Of a DNA stretch of 25,479 bases, positions 15,477 through 24,287 are shown piece after piece. Source of the DNA: Bacteroidetes bacterium UBA6661. GTDB taxonomy: Bacteria; Bacteroidota; Bacteroidia; AKYH767-A; OLB10. The notes below the pieces were generated by a model that was given only the letters and a program-made list of their open reading frames with translations, was not told the DNA's origin and searched no databases. The position numbers and the translations under genes are program-made. The stretch is taken from contig DKKR01000072.1 of assembly GCA_002455375.1 (NCBI GenBank), positions 1 to 25,479 on the forward strand, read 5' to 3'. The stretch's first letter is position 1, and the number at the start of each line of letters is the position of its first letter.

Positions 15477-16181
15477 CTATTTCTTAGCGGCTGTTTCCTT
15501 TACTACTTTTCCATTTTTGTATAAAACGGTTTTAAGAAGTTTACCATCTTCATAAACCCTCCATTCGCCTTCTTCATTGTTGTTTACGTAGTTGCCTTCA
15601 CTTTGTATTTCACCATTGGCATAAAAAATAGCAGGACCGTTTAAATCACCATTCTTGTAGGTATATTGTATAGTAGGTTTATCATCTTGTTTAAACCAGA
15701 TGGTAATACCATCACGAATTCCGTTTTTATAAGTTGCTTTTTCTTTCAGTTTACCATTTTCATAATAGTCAAATCGCACTCCGTCTAATTTTCCGTTATT
15801 ATAATTTTCTGAGGTAATTAGAGTAACACCATATTTGTAAACATTCCGCAGGCCATGTAATATTCCTTTGCGATATGATTCCTCATCTTCAATATAACCA
15901 TTTTCATTAAAATGCAGATGCAACCCGTTGCGTACATCAGCTTCAAATTCTTCAAGCAGCTCTATTTTACCTTTAGTATCATAAAATCGCCATAGGCCTT
16001 CTTTTTTACCATTTAACATTTTACCTACTGCACGTGCCCTTCCGTCAGGAAAATTTACCCTACAGTCATATAGACCGGCTTTGTCGGGTTCGGGAGTCAT
16101 CACAGTATCTTGCTTGGCAGTTTGTGCTCCCGCAAATGAAAATGATATTCCAAGAGCAATGGTCAAAAGTGTTTTAAACAT
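15477..16181 (-). CDS. exported MORN/YwqK-type repeat protein
   Basis: A 234-residue protein with a signal peptide (about 1-20, MFKTLLTIALGISFSFAGAQT) and at least six MORN_2/YwqK-type units of about 22-24 residues. The core phrase is YKNG--DG---YY-NGK, seen for example in NNGKLDGVRFDYYENGKLKEKATYKNG and YKNGDLNGPAIFYANGEIQSEG. These repeats form a flat beta array. Databases often call such proteins YwqK antitoxins, but no toxin gene is beside it and the signal peptide places it outside the cytosol, so that label is doubtful. It is convergent with the receiver-Crp gene (36-nt gap) and divergent from prfA. Its promoter is unclear; only a weak TTTG at 16201-16204 (minus) is seen. Confidence 0.87.
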   Translation of the reverse strand: MFKTLLTIALGISFSFAGAQTAKQDTVMTPEPDKAGLYDCRVNFPDGRARAVGKMLNGKKEGLWRFYDTKGKIELLEEFEADVRNGLHLHFNENGYIEDEESYRKGILHGLRNVYKYGVTLITSENYNNGKLDGVRFDYYENGKLKEKATYKNGIRDGITIWFKQDDKPTIQYTYKNGDLNGPAIFYANGEIQSEGNYVNNNEEGEWRVYEDGKLLKTVLYKNGKVVKETAAKK

Positions 16182-16256
16182 AATGCTTAATGTTATGGCG
16201 CAAATCTCTAAAAAAATGATGAAAAGCAGATTATAGTGGCATCAGCGGCTAATGCT

Positions 16257-16264
16257 TATTTTTG
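16257..16264 (+). promoter_or_regulatory. -7 box TATTTTTG immediately before prfA
   Basis: An exact TAnnTTTG match ending 8 nt before the prfA ATG (16273). Transcription should start about 1-3 nt before the start codon, so the operon is probably leaderless. The in-frame ATG at 16252 would lie upstream of the transcription start. Confidence 0.55.
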
Positions 16265-16272
16265 CAGACACA

Positions 16273-17361
16273 ATGACAACACAGGAAATATTAGAAAAGC
16301 TAGAAGCGCTGAAACATCGTTTTGAAGAAATTGGTCAGCAGCTGAGCGACCCTTCTGCCACAGCAGATATGAGACGCTTTCAGCAGCTTAGCCGGCAGTA
16401 CAAAGAATTGCAGGAGGTAGTGGAAACCTATGAGCGATATAAAAAAGTTATTGATAATTACGATCAGGCATATCATGTATTAAATACAGAAAAAGATGCA
16501 GACCTGAAGCAGATGGCAAGGGAAGAAATGGAAACATTGGAAGCAGAAAAAAATATGCTTGAAGAACAGATAAGACTTTTGCTGATTCCTAAAGATCCTA
16601 TTGATGAACGTAATGCAGTGGTTGAAATTCGTGCAGGCACCGGTGGTGATGAGGCCAGTATTTTTGCAGGTGATCTTTACAGAATGTACAGTCGTTATTT
16701 TGAGAAAAAAGGCTGGAAAGTTGATGTTATAGATGAGAACGAAGGAACGGCAGGTGGCTTCAAAGAAGTTATTATGGAAGTCAGTGGTGATGATGTTTAT
16801 GGCATTATGAAATATGAGAGCGGTGTTCATCGCGTACAGCGTGTGCCCGATACTGAAACTATGGGTAGAGTACATACTTCTGCTGCTACAGTGGTAGTGT
16901 TGCCCGAAGCAGATGATGTAGATGTGGTGATAAATCCTGCAGATTTGGAGTATCAGACAGCACGTTCAAGTGGTGCAGGTGGACAGAATGTAAATAAAGT
17001 TGAAACAAAAGTTCAGCTTACACATAAACCTACAGGCATAATGGTTACCTGTCAGATTGAACGTTCGCAGCATGGCAACCGTGAGAGAGCATTACACATG
17101 CTCAAAACCAAATTGTATGAAATAGAGTTACAAAAACATGAGTCGGAGATTGCTGCCAGACGCAAAACAATGGTGTCAACAGGTGATCGCTCTGCAAAAA
17201 TCAGAACATACAACTATCCGCAAAGCAGAGTAACAGACCATCGCATTGGTTTGTCATCTTACAATTTATCTTCTTTTATGAATGGCGATATTCAGGAATT
17301 TATTGATGCATTGCAACTGGCCGAGAATGCAGAGAAAATGAAAGAGGCTTCATTAAGTTAA
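16273..17361 (+). CDS. prfA: peptide chain release factor 1
   Basis: RF1 recognises UAA/UAG stop codons and triggers peptidyl-tRNA hydrolysis. Length is 362 residues from the ATG at 16273. The catalytic GGQ is at 236-238 in SGAGGQNVNKVETKV. The codon-recognition tripeptide is PDT (192-194) in QRVPDTETMGRVHTSAATV, fitting the RF1 PxT pattern and excluding RF2, which has SPF. The N-terminal coiled coil and AGTGGDEASIFAGDLYRMY are typical. The ATG at 16252 is in frame, but it overlaps the -7 box, so 16273 was chosen. It is first in a tight cluster with pyrF 3 nt downstream. Confidence 0.97.
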   Translation: MTTQEILEKLEALKHRFEEIGQQLSDPSATADMRRFQQLSRQYKELQEVVETYERYKKVIDNYDQAYHVLNTEKDADLKQMAREEMETLEAEKNMLEEQIRLLLIPKDPIDERNAVVEIRAGTGGDEASIFAGDLYRMYSRYFEKKGWKVDVIDENEGTAGGFKEVIMEVSGDDVYGIMKYESGVHRVQRVPDTETMGRVHTSAATVVVLPEADDVDVVINPADLEYQTARSSGAGGQNVNKVETKVQLTHKPTGIMVTCQIERSQHGNRERALHMLKTKLYEIELQKHESEIAARRKTMVSTGDRSAKIRTYNYPQSRVTDHRIGLSSYNLSSFMNGDIQEFIDALQLAENAEKMKEASLS

Positions 17362-17364
17362 ACT

Positions 17365-18189
17365 ATGAACTATCAGCAGCTAGTTGGTGAAATAAAAAGA
17401 AAACAATCTTTTCTCTGTGTGGGTTTAGATACAGACCTGAAAAAAATTCCTCCACACATCAGAGAAAAGGCAGACGATCCTGTATTTGAATTTAACAAAG
17501 CAATTATTGATGCAACATTAGATTATGCAATAGCCTACAAACCCAATCTTGCATTTTACGAAGCATTGGGTGTTGAAGGATTGAAGAGTCTGGAGAAAAC
17601 AATACAGTATATCAATAGCCGGGCATTTACAATTGCCGATGCAAAGCGTGGTGATATCGGCAACACAGCAGAAATGTATGCTCATGCTTTTTACAATCAA
17701 TATGGTTTTGACTCCATCACACTTTCTCCATATATGGGTGCCGACACCGTTGAGCCATTCTTAAAGCATAAAGATAAGTGGAGCATTATTCTTGCATTGA
17801 CATCAAACCCGGGTGCAGATGATTTTGAAATGCTTAAAATAGATGAGGATTATCTGTTTGAAAAAATTTTAAAAACATTCAGTACTGCTGCAACATCACA
17901 GCAGGTAATGTTTGTTGTTGGAGCCACACGCCCGCAATATTTTGAAATTGTAAGAAAACATGCTCCTGATAATTTTCTGCTGGTACCCGGCATAGGTGCA
18001 CAAGGTGGCAGTCTTGAAGAAGTTTGCCGCTACGGACTCAATTCCAATACAGGTTTAATAGTTAATTCTTCACGTCAAATAATTTATGCAGGTAGCGGAA
18101 CTGATTTTGATGAGAAAGCAGCCTCACAGGCAAAACAAATTCAACAACAGATGAAACAAATACTTGTTGAATTTAAAATTACAGGTTGA
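17365..18189 (+). CDS. pyrF: orotidine 5'-phosphate decarboxylase
   Basis: PyrF converts orotidine monophosphate to UMP, the last step of de novo pyrimidine synthesis. At 274 residues it belongs to the longer class 2 (PyrF type 2) group. Evidence is the SFLCVGLDTDLKKIPPHI opening, the catalytic DAKRGDIGNT (Asp92, Lys94, Asp97), ALTSNPGADDFE and the phosphate-binding LLVPGIGAQGG with GLIVNSSRQIIYA. It is encoded 3 nt after prfA, and its stop overlaps the next start (TGATG), so it is co-translated with both neighbours. No other pyr genes are in the window. Confidence 0.97.
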   Translation: MNYQQLVGEIKRKQSFLCVGLDTDLKKIPPHIREKADDPVFEFNKAIIDATLDYAIAYKPNLAFYEALGVEGLKSLEKTIQYINSRAFTIADAKRGDIGNTAEMYAHAFYNQYGFDSITLSPYMGADTVEPFLKHKDKWSIILALTSNPGADDFEMLKIDEDYLFEKILKTFSTAATSQQVMFVVGATRPQYFEIVRKHAPDNFLLVPGIGAQGGSLEEVCRYGLNSNTGLIVNSSRQIIYAGSGTDFDEKAASQAKQIQQQMKQILVEFKITG

Positions 18190-18923
18190 TGCCATTTACA
18201 TTAGCGCATCCTGCAATAGTAATTCCTTTTTACAGACTCTTAAAAGAGCGTCTGTCACTGACGGGTTTAATTATTGGGAGTATGGTGCCCGATGTTGAGT
18301 ACTGTGTCAACACAGTAACGCGAAGTGTCATCAGTCACACTGAAAGGGGTATCTGGATGTTTGATTTGCCGGTAGCCATTTTTTTGACGTTCTGTTATCA
18401 CGGATTTGTTAAACAAACGCTCACCAACAATTTACCTGCATGGATTCGTTACAGACTTGCTCCTTATGCCAATCAAAACTGGTTTCACTATTTCAGAAAA
18501 AATTTTCTGAACTATTTTCTCTGTCTTCTTGCAGGAATTATTTTACACTTGCTTTGGGACTCTGTTTCGCATGGTACAGGATATTTCGTCAGACGTTCGG
18601 CATTTTTACAAGAGAATGTTATTGGGACATTAACGGTTACACGATTGATATGGCACATTAGCACCGTTGTTGGCCTTTACGTAGTTATCAGATTTTTTCT
18701 GAATTTTCCTGTCAGCAAAGTTGAGGCAGAAAACAACAAGCCTGATAAGAATTTCTGGCCATTGGTTTTTTTAGTTGCCTCTGTTCTCACTATCATTCAC
18801 TGGCTGCCTTTTGTCCGACCGCAGGAGCCACGTTTTATTCTTGTTGCATTTTCCGGTGCTATGATGGTTGGAGTTATTGTAGTAAGTTCTATCTTTAGGT
18901 TTTATAAGAAACAACTGTCATGA
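18189..18923 (+). CDS. DUF4184 family integral membrane protein
   Basis: A 244-residue membrane protein with the DUF4184 hallmark opening MPFTLAHPAIVIPFYRLL and PDVEYC (about 38-43). Several helices follow, with a His/Asp-bearing motif in GIILHLLWDSVSHGTGYFV. Conserved His and Asp residues near the membrane recall metal-dependent membrane hydrolases, but no activity is established for the family. The ATG is at 18189, sharing its A with the pyrF TGA. The gene ends in an ATGA overlap with the next gene. Function in the cluster is unknown. Confidence 0.88.
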   Translation: MPFTLAHPAIVIPFYRLLKERLSLTGLIIGSMVPDVEYCVNTVTRSVISHTERGIWMFDLPVAIFLTFCYHGFVKQTLTNNLPAWIRYRLAPYANQNWFHYFRKNFLNYFLCLLAGIILHLLWDSVSHGTGYFVRRSAFLQENVIGTLTVTRLIWHISTVVGLYVVIRFFLNFPVSKVEAENNKPDKNFWPLVFLVASVLTIIHWLPFVRPQEPRFILVAFSGAMMVGVIVVSSIFRFYKKQLS

Positions 18924-20194
18924 ATGAAGCGTTGCTTTATCATCTGTGGAAGTACAGGCTTTTTAAATCAATGCCGCTAACAACTATTGATGGTAAGACA
19001 ATTGAAGTTATTAAACCCGGAGAGCTCAATCCGGACTCAGGCCCCGATTTTTTTAATGCCCGTTTAATTATTGATGGAACAGAATGGGCCGGCAATGTTG
19101 AAATTGATCCTACAAGTGCCGATTGGTATAATCACAAACATCATATCAATAAAGATTATTCTAAACTAATACTGCACATCGTTTATGAATTAAATAAACC
19201 ATTAGATCATGGTTTTCCTGTTTTGGAATTTAAAAATTTTATGGATGAAGGCGCTGTCAGAACATTCCATCATTTACAAGAGTCGCCATTGCCCATACCG
19301 TGCAGTAAACAAATCAAGCAAATCAGTGATATAACGTTAAACACATGGCTTGAAAGAATGATAATAGAACGGTTAGAACAAAAAACTGCTGCTATTCATG
19401 ACATGTTGCAAGTAAATAAGTTTGACTGGGAAGAGACATTTTATTTTTTTCTTGCTCGTAATTTTGGATTCAAGACCAATGCACTGCCGTTTGAAATGCT
19501 TGCACGTTCTATTCCCATGACTGCACTTGCACGGCATAAAAATAACCTATTGCAGATTGAAGCATTGCTGTTTGGGCAGGCCGGATTCCTCAGTGATAAA
19601 CATACTGACGAATATGTTGAATCTTTAAGACGAGAATATCGTTTTCTTGCAGGCAAGTTTCAGATGAAGCCAATGAACAATAGCTTATGGAAGTTTGCAC
19701 GAATGCATCCGCGCAATTTTCCTTCTGTAAGAATTGCACAGTTTGCCTCACTCATTCATAACAGCACACATCTTTTTTCAAAAATTTTGGAAGAGAAAGA
19801 TGTTAAATCGCTTATTCAACTTTTCAGTTTCACACCTTCCTCCTATTGGGACAAACATTTTCATTTTGGAAAAGAATCTGCCGAGAATAAAAAAACTTTT
19901 GGACGCGATTCTGCCGATAATATTATCATCAACACCATTGCTCCATTTTTATTTCTTTACGGTAAAATCAAGGATAATGAAAAATTAACCGAACGAGCAT
20001 TATCTTTGCTCGAACATATCAAACCGGAGAATAATGTAATCATAAGACAATGGAAGAGTGCAGGCATTACAGCTAAACATGCTTATCATACACAGGCATT
20101 AATTCAGTTGAAGAATCTCTACTGCAGCAAGAAAAAATGTTTGAGTTGTGCTATTGGAGTAAAAATACTTAATAATAAGAGTAATGATCATTGA
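18920..20194 (+). CDS. DUF2851 family protein
   Basis: A 424-residue cytosolic protein of the DUF2851 family, widespread in Bacteroidota. The N-terminal signature is LLYHLWKYRLF, with KPGELNPDSGPDFFNARLIIDGTEWAGNVEID (about 32-64). The pattern of spaced Asp/Glu, including GNVEID and the following HHINKDYSKLILHIVYE, resembles a nuclease-like metal site. The C-terminus carries the family Cys motif CSKKKCLSCAIGVKIL. Function is unknown. It starts in a 4-nt ATGA overlap with the DUF4184 gene and overlaps the PspC gene by 11 nt, so it is translationally coupled on both sides. Confidence 0.9.
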   Translation: MNEALLYHLWKYRLFKSMPLTTIDGKTIEVIKPGELNPDSGPDFFNARLIIDGTEWAGNVEIDPTSADWYNHKHHINKDYSKLILHIVYELNKPLDHGFPVLEFKNFMDEGAVRTFHHLQESPLPIPCSKQIKQISDITLNTWLERMIIERLEQKTAAIHDMLQVNKFDWEETFYFFLARNFGFKTNALPFEMLARSIPMTALARHKNNLLQIEALLFGQAGFLSDKHTDEYVESLRREYRFLAGKFQMKPMNNSLWKFARMHPRNFPSVRIAQFASLIHNSTHLFSKILEEKDVKSLIQLFSFTPSSYWDKHFHFGKESAENKKTFGRDSADNIIINTIAPFLFLYGKIKDNEKLTERALSLLEHIKPENNVIIRQWKSAGITAKHAYHTQALIQLKNLYCSKKKCLSCAIGVKILNNKSNDH

Positions 20195-20408
20195 CAGTAT
20201 TAAAAATTTTTTTGAGCGACAAGCTTTCGGTATTTGTGAATATTGGGGCGAACGTCTAAAAATCAGATCATCAGTCATCAGGTTGTTTTTCATTTATCTT
20301 TCTTTTCTGACAATCGGTTCACCGGTAGTTGTGTATATGGTACTTGGTTTCTGGATGAATCTCCGAAAACTCATTCACCGTCAGCGTGGAGGTGTATGGG
20401 ATTTGTAG
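20184..20408 (+). CDS. small PspC domain membrane protein
   Basis: A 74-residue protein that is essentially a single PspC domain: a short amphipathic start (IKNFFERQAFGICEYWGERLKI), a membrane helix (about 33-56, VIRLFFIYLSFLTIGSPVVVYMVLGFWM) and a basic tail. PspC proteins sense or respond to membrane stress in the phage-shock system; PspA/B are not encoded nearby. It starts inside the end of the DUF2851 gene (11-nt overlap), making it the last gene of the prfA cluster. A different overlapping frame of 63 codons here is rejected because it has no PspC-like sequence. Confidence 0.85.
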   Translation: MIIDSIKNFFERQAFGICEYWGERLKIRSSVIRLFFIYLSFLTIGSPVVVYMVLGFWMNLRKLIHRQRGGVWDL

Positions 20409-20445
20409 CAAAACATTACGGAAATAAAAATTAGTTTTTTGCAGT

Positions 20446-20820
20446 ATGATAAAAATGTATATTAAGCCAACCTGCAGCACTTGCCGTACTGCAGTGCAAC
20501 TGGCTAAAGCATGTGATGTATCGGTAGAAATGGTAGAATATCTGATTGATACACCATCAGAAAAAGAACTGTTGGAGTTAACACAGCAGTTAGGAGTTAA
20601 ACCTTTTGACTTAGTCAGAACTAAAGAGTCACTCTATAAAGATAAGTATGAAGGTAAAAAAATTTCTGATAAGCAATGGCTGAAGATTTTGCATAAGAAT
20701 CCAATATTAATTGAGCGACCTATAATTACTGACGGCACGCATGCAGTCATAGGAAGGCCACCAACATTAATTGTGGACTTTCTGAATCAAAAACAAAAAA
20801 CAAAAAAGAAATCAAAATAG
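20446..20820 (+). CDS. ArsC/Spx-type thioredoxin-fold protein
   Basis: A 124-residue protein of the ArsC/YffB family. Residues 1-20 carry MYIKPTCSTCRTAVQLA with Cys10 and Cys13 in a CxxC arrangement. The second half has FDLVRTKESLYKD, ISDKQWLKILHKNPILIERPIITDG and AVIGRPP, the region that binds substrate oxyanion in ArsC. Arsenate reductase activity is possible but no ars genes lie nearby, so it is best called an ArsC-family protein. Both cysteines are present, unlike some single-Cys ArsC. It is 37 nt after the PspC gene. A TTTTTTG stretch 4 nt before the ATG could act as a poor -7 box. The tail is lysine-rich. Confidence 0.87.
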   Translation: MIKMYIKPTCSTCRTAVQLAKACDVSVEMVEYLIDTPSEKELLELTQQLGVKPFDLVRTKESLYKDKYEGKKISDKQWLKILHKNPILIERPIITDGTHAVIGRPPTLIVDFLNQKQKTKKKSK

Positions 20821-20835
20821 CTTGTGACAGAAAAT

Positions 20836-20843
20836 TTAGTTTG
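20836..20843 (+). promoter_or_regulatory. variant -7 box TTAGTTTG upstream of M1 peptidase
   Basis: A TA-n-TTTG variant 10 bp before ATG 20854. It lies inside the GTG-started extension (20824), supporting the ATG if functional. Confidence 0.25.
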
Positions 20844-20853
20844 TAGAAAAAGA

Positions 20854-22737
20854 ATGCAATCTGTTATCCGAAAATTATTTATTGCAGTGCTGCTGTTATC
20901 CGCTGTTCAGGTGAATGCACAGCAGGACGAATTATTTATTCCCCGTAATATTCAAAAAGCTTATCAAAATAAAACCAGAAACTTGCAGGGAGAACCAGGA
21001 AGTAAGTTTTGGAAGAATTATGCTGAATATTATATAAGAGTAAGTTTTGACCCAAAAACATTAAAAATAAAAGGAGAGCAGGTAATTACTTATTACAACA
21101 ACTCACCAGACACGCTAAAGAAGTTAGTGTTTCGGTTAGCTCCAAATTTTTATAAAAAAGGAAACGAAAGAAATAGGATTATCAATCCTGAAGATGTTAC
21201 CGATGGTGTTGACATTAGCCGTTGTGTTATTGATGCTAAAGAAATTAATATCCATGACAAACATGTAGTGAAACAAAAGGGCACTATCCTTGAGATAAAA
21301 ATAGATCCGCTTTCTGCCAGAGGCGGCAAGACAACCGTAGAAATGAACTGGAGCTATACGCTGAATAATGGATCGCATGAACGCACAGGCGTGATTGATA
21401 AAGGAAGCTATTTTGTTGCCTACTTTTTTCCGCGAATAACAGTTTATGATGACATTGATGGGTGGGATGACTCCCCTTATATTGGACAACAAGAATCTTA
21501 TTTCGACAATGCAAACTTTAATGTATTTATTTCTGTTCCGCGCAATTATATGGTTTGGGCAACGGGCGACCTTCAGAATCCGTCAGAGGTGTTGCATGAG
21601 TCGGTATTAAAAAAATGGACGGTTGCATTAAGTAGTGAACGACCTGTTTTTGTCATTGACAGTTTAGACCTTCGTGATAAAACAGTTACACTACAAAAAA
21701 AGGTAAATACATTTCAGTTTAAGGCCACAACTCCCGATTTTGTTTTTGCTTTGAGTGATCATTATTTATGGCAAGCACGCAATATGGTGGTTGATAGCTT
21801 AACCATGCAAAGGGCTTTTATAACTACAGCATTTAACCCCGTACATAAAGATTTTTTTGAGGTAAATGAATTTGCAGCTAAGACAATTGAAACTATGAGT
21901 TTTGATTTTCCGGGTGTAACTTATCCCTACAGTCATTTAACAATTATAGATGGATTAGACCAGATGGAATATCCAATGATGATTAATGACAATCCAACAA
22001 CAACACGATTTGATGGAATTACATTGACAACACATGAAGTCTTTCATCAGATTTTTCCTTTTCTGATGGCTACCAATCAAACCAAGTATGCTTTTATGGA
22101 CGAAGGGTGGGCAACACTGGGCGAGTGGTATATCAGTCCGCTAATTGATACTACCATAGTGGACGATTACGGAATGGATAGAATTAATTCTGATTTAGGT
22201 AAAGACTGGGATGCACCCATGATTACCAATTCTACTGAGCTAACGAAATCATTATTCATTAACAGTTATCCAAAGCCTGCGCTCACATTTCTATATTTAT
22301 GGGAAATGCTAGGCGATTCATTATTCAAAAAATCATTGCAGCATTACATCATTACCTGGATGGATAAAAGCCCGACACCATGGGATTTCTTTTTCTGTAT
22401 GAACCAAAGCTGTGGCATGAATTTAAACTGGTTTTGGAAGGCATGGTATTTTGAACAAGGCTACCCCGACCTGGCTATTTTAGATGCAAAACGACTTAAT
22501 TACAGCTATACAGTTACAGTAAAATCTATTGGCAACAAACCTGTGCCTGTGCATCTCACAGCAACGTTTGCAGATGGAACCAAAAAGAAGTTTACACGAA
22601 CTATAGATATTTGGAAGCATAGAAAAATCACAGAAGTGATTATAGACACACAACAGGCAATTACAAAATTGGAATTGGGCGATGTTTATGATGCAGACAT
22701 AGATAAAAGTAATAATGTATTTGTTCCGATAGAGTGA
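20854..22737 (+). CDS. exported M1 family metallopeptidase
   Basis: A 627-residue zinc aminopeptidase-like protein with a signal peptide (MQSVIRKLFIAVLLLSAVQVNAQQ), so periplasmic or surface-exposed. The zinc site is exact: HEVFH at 394-398, then 18 residues, then Glu417 in MDEGWATLGEWY. A GAMEN-like motif, DGLDQMEYPMM, precedes it. The N-terminal part is the M1 beta-sandwich (YAEYYIRVSFDPKTLKIKGEQVITYYNNSPDTLKKLVFRLAPN). The tail has a short beta domain rather than a sorting domain. The frame opens at a GTG (20824), but ATG 20854 gives a proper signal peptide. Peptide specificity cannot be told from sequence. It lies downstream of the ArsC-like gene (33-nt gap). Confidence 0.93.
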   Translation: MQSVIRKLFIAVLLLSAVQVNAQQDELFIPRNIQKAYQNKTRNLQGEPGSKFWKNYAEYYIRVSFDPKTLKIKGEQVITYYNNSPDTLKKLVFRLAPNFYKKGNERNRIINPEDVTDGVDISRCVIDAKEINIHDKHVVKQKGTILEIKIDPLSARGGKTTVEMNWSYTLNNGSHERTGVIDKGSYFVAYFFPRITVYDDIDGWDDSPYIGQQESYFDNANFNVFISVPRNYMVWATGDLQNPSEVLHESVLKKWTVALSSERPVFVIDSLDLRDKTVTLQKKVNTFQFKATTPDFVFALSDHYLWQARNMVVDSLTMQRAFITTAFNPVHKDFFEVNEFAAKTIETMSFDFPGVTYPYSHLTIIDGLDQMEYPMMINDNPTTTRFDGITLTTHEVFHQIFPFLMATNQTKYAFMDEGWATLGEWYISPLIDTTIVDDYGMDRINSDLGKDWDAPMITNSTELTKSLFINSYPKPALTFLYLWEMLGDSLFKKSLQHYIITWMDKSPTPWDFFFCMNQSCGMNLNWFWKAWYFEQGYPDLAILDAKRLNYSYTVTVKSIGNKPVPVHLTATFADGTKKKFTRTIDIWKHRKITEVIIDTQQAITKLELGDVYDADIDKSNNVFVPIE

Positions 22738-22767
22738 GGGGAGCGCCCTGCATGGGGCATTGGTAAG

Positions 22768-24273
22768 CTATTCTTTTATCACCTTTAAGCTTTGTTCGGT
22801 ATGTTTCCATTTGAGTTTACAAAAATAAATTCCTTTTTTTAGTTGTGTTATATCTACTCTCTTATACTGACTCCACGGTGCAACATAATTCCTCATCACC
22901 ATTTTTCCCATCACATCATAAATCTCCAGTTCTCCCGCTGTACTTTGCACATTAAACTGCAATGTAAAATTTCCATTGTTGGGATTAGGCGAAGCACGTA
23001 GCATTACTCCTTCCGGGGTTAGGCTGGGCACGCCCACCAAACACGTTGTACAAGTGGTATCACATCCCAAAAAATAATTTGGGTGATTGGGCAGTGTATT
23101 AAAATAAACAGATTGCAATTGCACACTGTGTTGGTTTACATTGCATCCCAAACCTATTACATCAGGGTTATCTATGGTGTGCATGTGTATAGTGCTATTG
23201 CCTGTAGTAATGTAGATTTTTCCATCCGGTGCAAGGGCTGACAATCCAAACAATGTAGCAAAACCATTAGGAAACCCGGGGAAAACCGATACAAATGAAT
23301 CGTATGTGGCAACCGTCAACTGTGATGCTGCAATATTTGCTGCTGTTAAATCAAACTGATATACATGTTGCGTATTAGAGACGTACAAGGCGTTAGACCC
23401 CGGTGAAATTGCCATACCCACATTATATCCGTTCTCAAATGGCATATTAACATGCACTGCATTACTTAGTGTTGCAGTGCATCTGTCAAAATCAAAAATA
23501 TCCAAGCCGTCATTTACATAGTAATAAGCATATTTTTTTCCGTCAGGTGAGAACCATGCCTGCCCCGCACCATCACCTCTTATAACGCCTATATTTTGTG
23601 AGTAAGGCCCTAAAATAACATTAGGTGTCACCAAAAACTTATAAAACTTATTTGTATTAACCCTGTGTATCATAACCCACCAATCCCTGCCATTTGCATG
23701 TTTTGTAGCAGCTATTTTTCCGGGGTTCATAGAATCCGTTAATAAAGAAACATTTTTACTTAAAACAGTCCCTAATCCTCCGTTTACGTTCATGTCAATG
23801 GTTGTTACATAAAAGTTATAGGAAATACTGTTGGGTATAGGCTGCGAATAGCCATCAGCAGAATTATGAAAAAGATAATAAAGATTAGAGCTATTAGGCT
23901 TTGGAATTATCAATGCACCTTGTGGTATTCCAAATCCATCACTGAAAGCATTTGCATAAGCACCCGGGCTTAAACCACTTCCATTTTGCATAGTATCGTT
24001 AGTGGCATCCGCCAAATAATAACCATTGGTATAAAACATCATGTTACCTATAGCATCTGAAATATTCGCATGAGTATGGTTAAAATCCATTTCTAAACTA
24101 TCGTATGAAATAGTAGGGGCACCATTAAAAAAGTTCATCCTTGTTTGCCCAAACGGTGAACCACCCCAACTTGAATAGCCCATCAGCCAATTATTGTTAA
24201 TGCCTTGTTGCCCATAATGCAAGTTATACATTAACACTAAAATCGTTGAAATAATAAGTGCTTTTTTACTCAT
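22768..24273 (-). CDS. exported propeller-like protein with T9SS type A sorting domain
   Basis: A 501-residue secreted protein. A signal peptide (about 1-21, MSKKALIISTILVLMYNLHYGQQ) is followed by a repeated beta-sheet body (about 25-415). Its phrases WFSPDGKKYAYYYVND, MAISPGSNALYVSN and ALAPDGKIYITTG resemble WD40/SBBP-like propeller blades. A short Cys-rich linker, CDTTCTTCLVG, leads to a type A sorting domain (about 425-501: LRASPNPNNGNFTLQF, LEIYDVMGKMV, LKKGIYFCKLKW). Surface attachment or release by the type IX system is predicted; no enzymatic motif is seen. It is convergent with the M1 peptidase, with a 30-bp gap. Upstream lies a terminator (24288-24315) and a sorting-tail mini-gene on the same strand. 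Confidence 0.87.
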   Translation of the reverse strand: MSKKALIISTILVLMYNLHYGQQGINNNWLMGYSSWGGSPFGQTRMNFFNGAPTISYDSLEMDFNHTHANISDAIGNMMFYTNGYYLADATNDTMQNGSGLSPGAYANAFSDGFGIPQGALIIPKPNSSNLYYLFHNSADGYSQPIPNSISYNFYVTTIDMNVNGGLGTVLSKNVSLLTDSMNPGKIAATKHANGRDWWVMIHRVNTNKFYKFLVTPNVILGPYSQNIGVIRGDGAGQAWFSPDGKKYAYYYVNDGLDIFDFDRCTATLSNAVHVNMPFENGYNVGMAISPGSNALYVSNTQHVYQFDLTAANIAASQLTVATYDSFVSVFPGFPNGFATLFGLSALAPDGKIYITTGNSTIHMHTIDNPDVIGLGCNVNQHSVQLQSVYFNTLPNHPNYFLGCDTTCTTCLVGVPSLTPEGVMLRASPNPNNGNFTLQFNVQSTAGELEIYDVMGKMVMRNYVAPWSQYKRVDITQLKKGIYFCKLKWKHTEQSLKVIKE

Positions 24274-24287
24274 AATTTAGAAATTAA

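Noticed and set aside
15477..16181. Antitoxin of a toxin-antitoxin pair (YwqK label)
   Set aside because: A signal peptide and the lack of any adjacent toxin gene argue against it; the repeats alone do not show that role.
16252..16272. Upstream ATG for prfA
   Set aside because: It overlaps the -7 box TATTTTTG and adds seven residues not usual in RF1.
22738..22767. GC-rich stretch GCCCTGCATGGGGC between convergent genes as a terminator
   Set aside because: Only a 4-bp stem with no T-run on either side.
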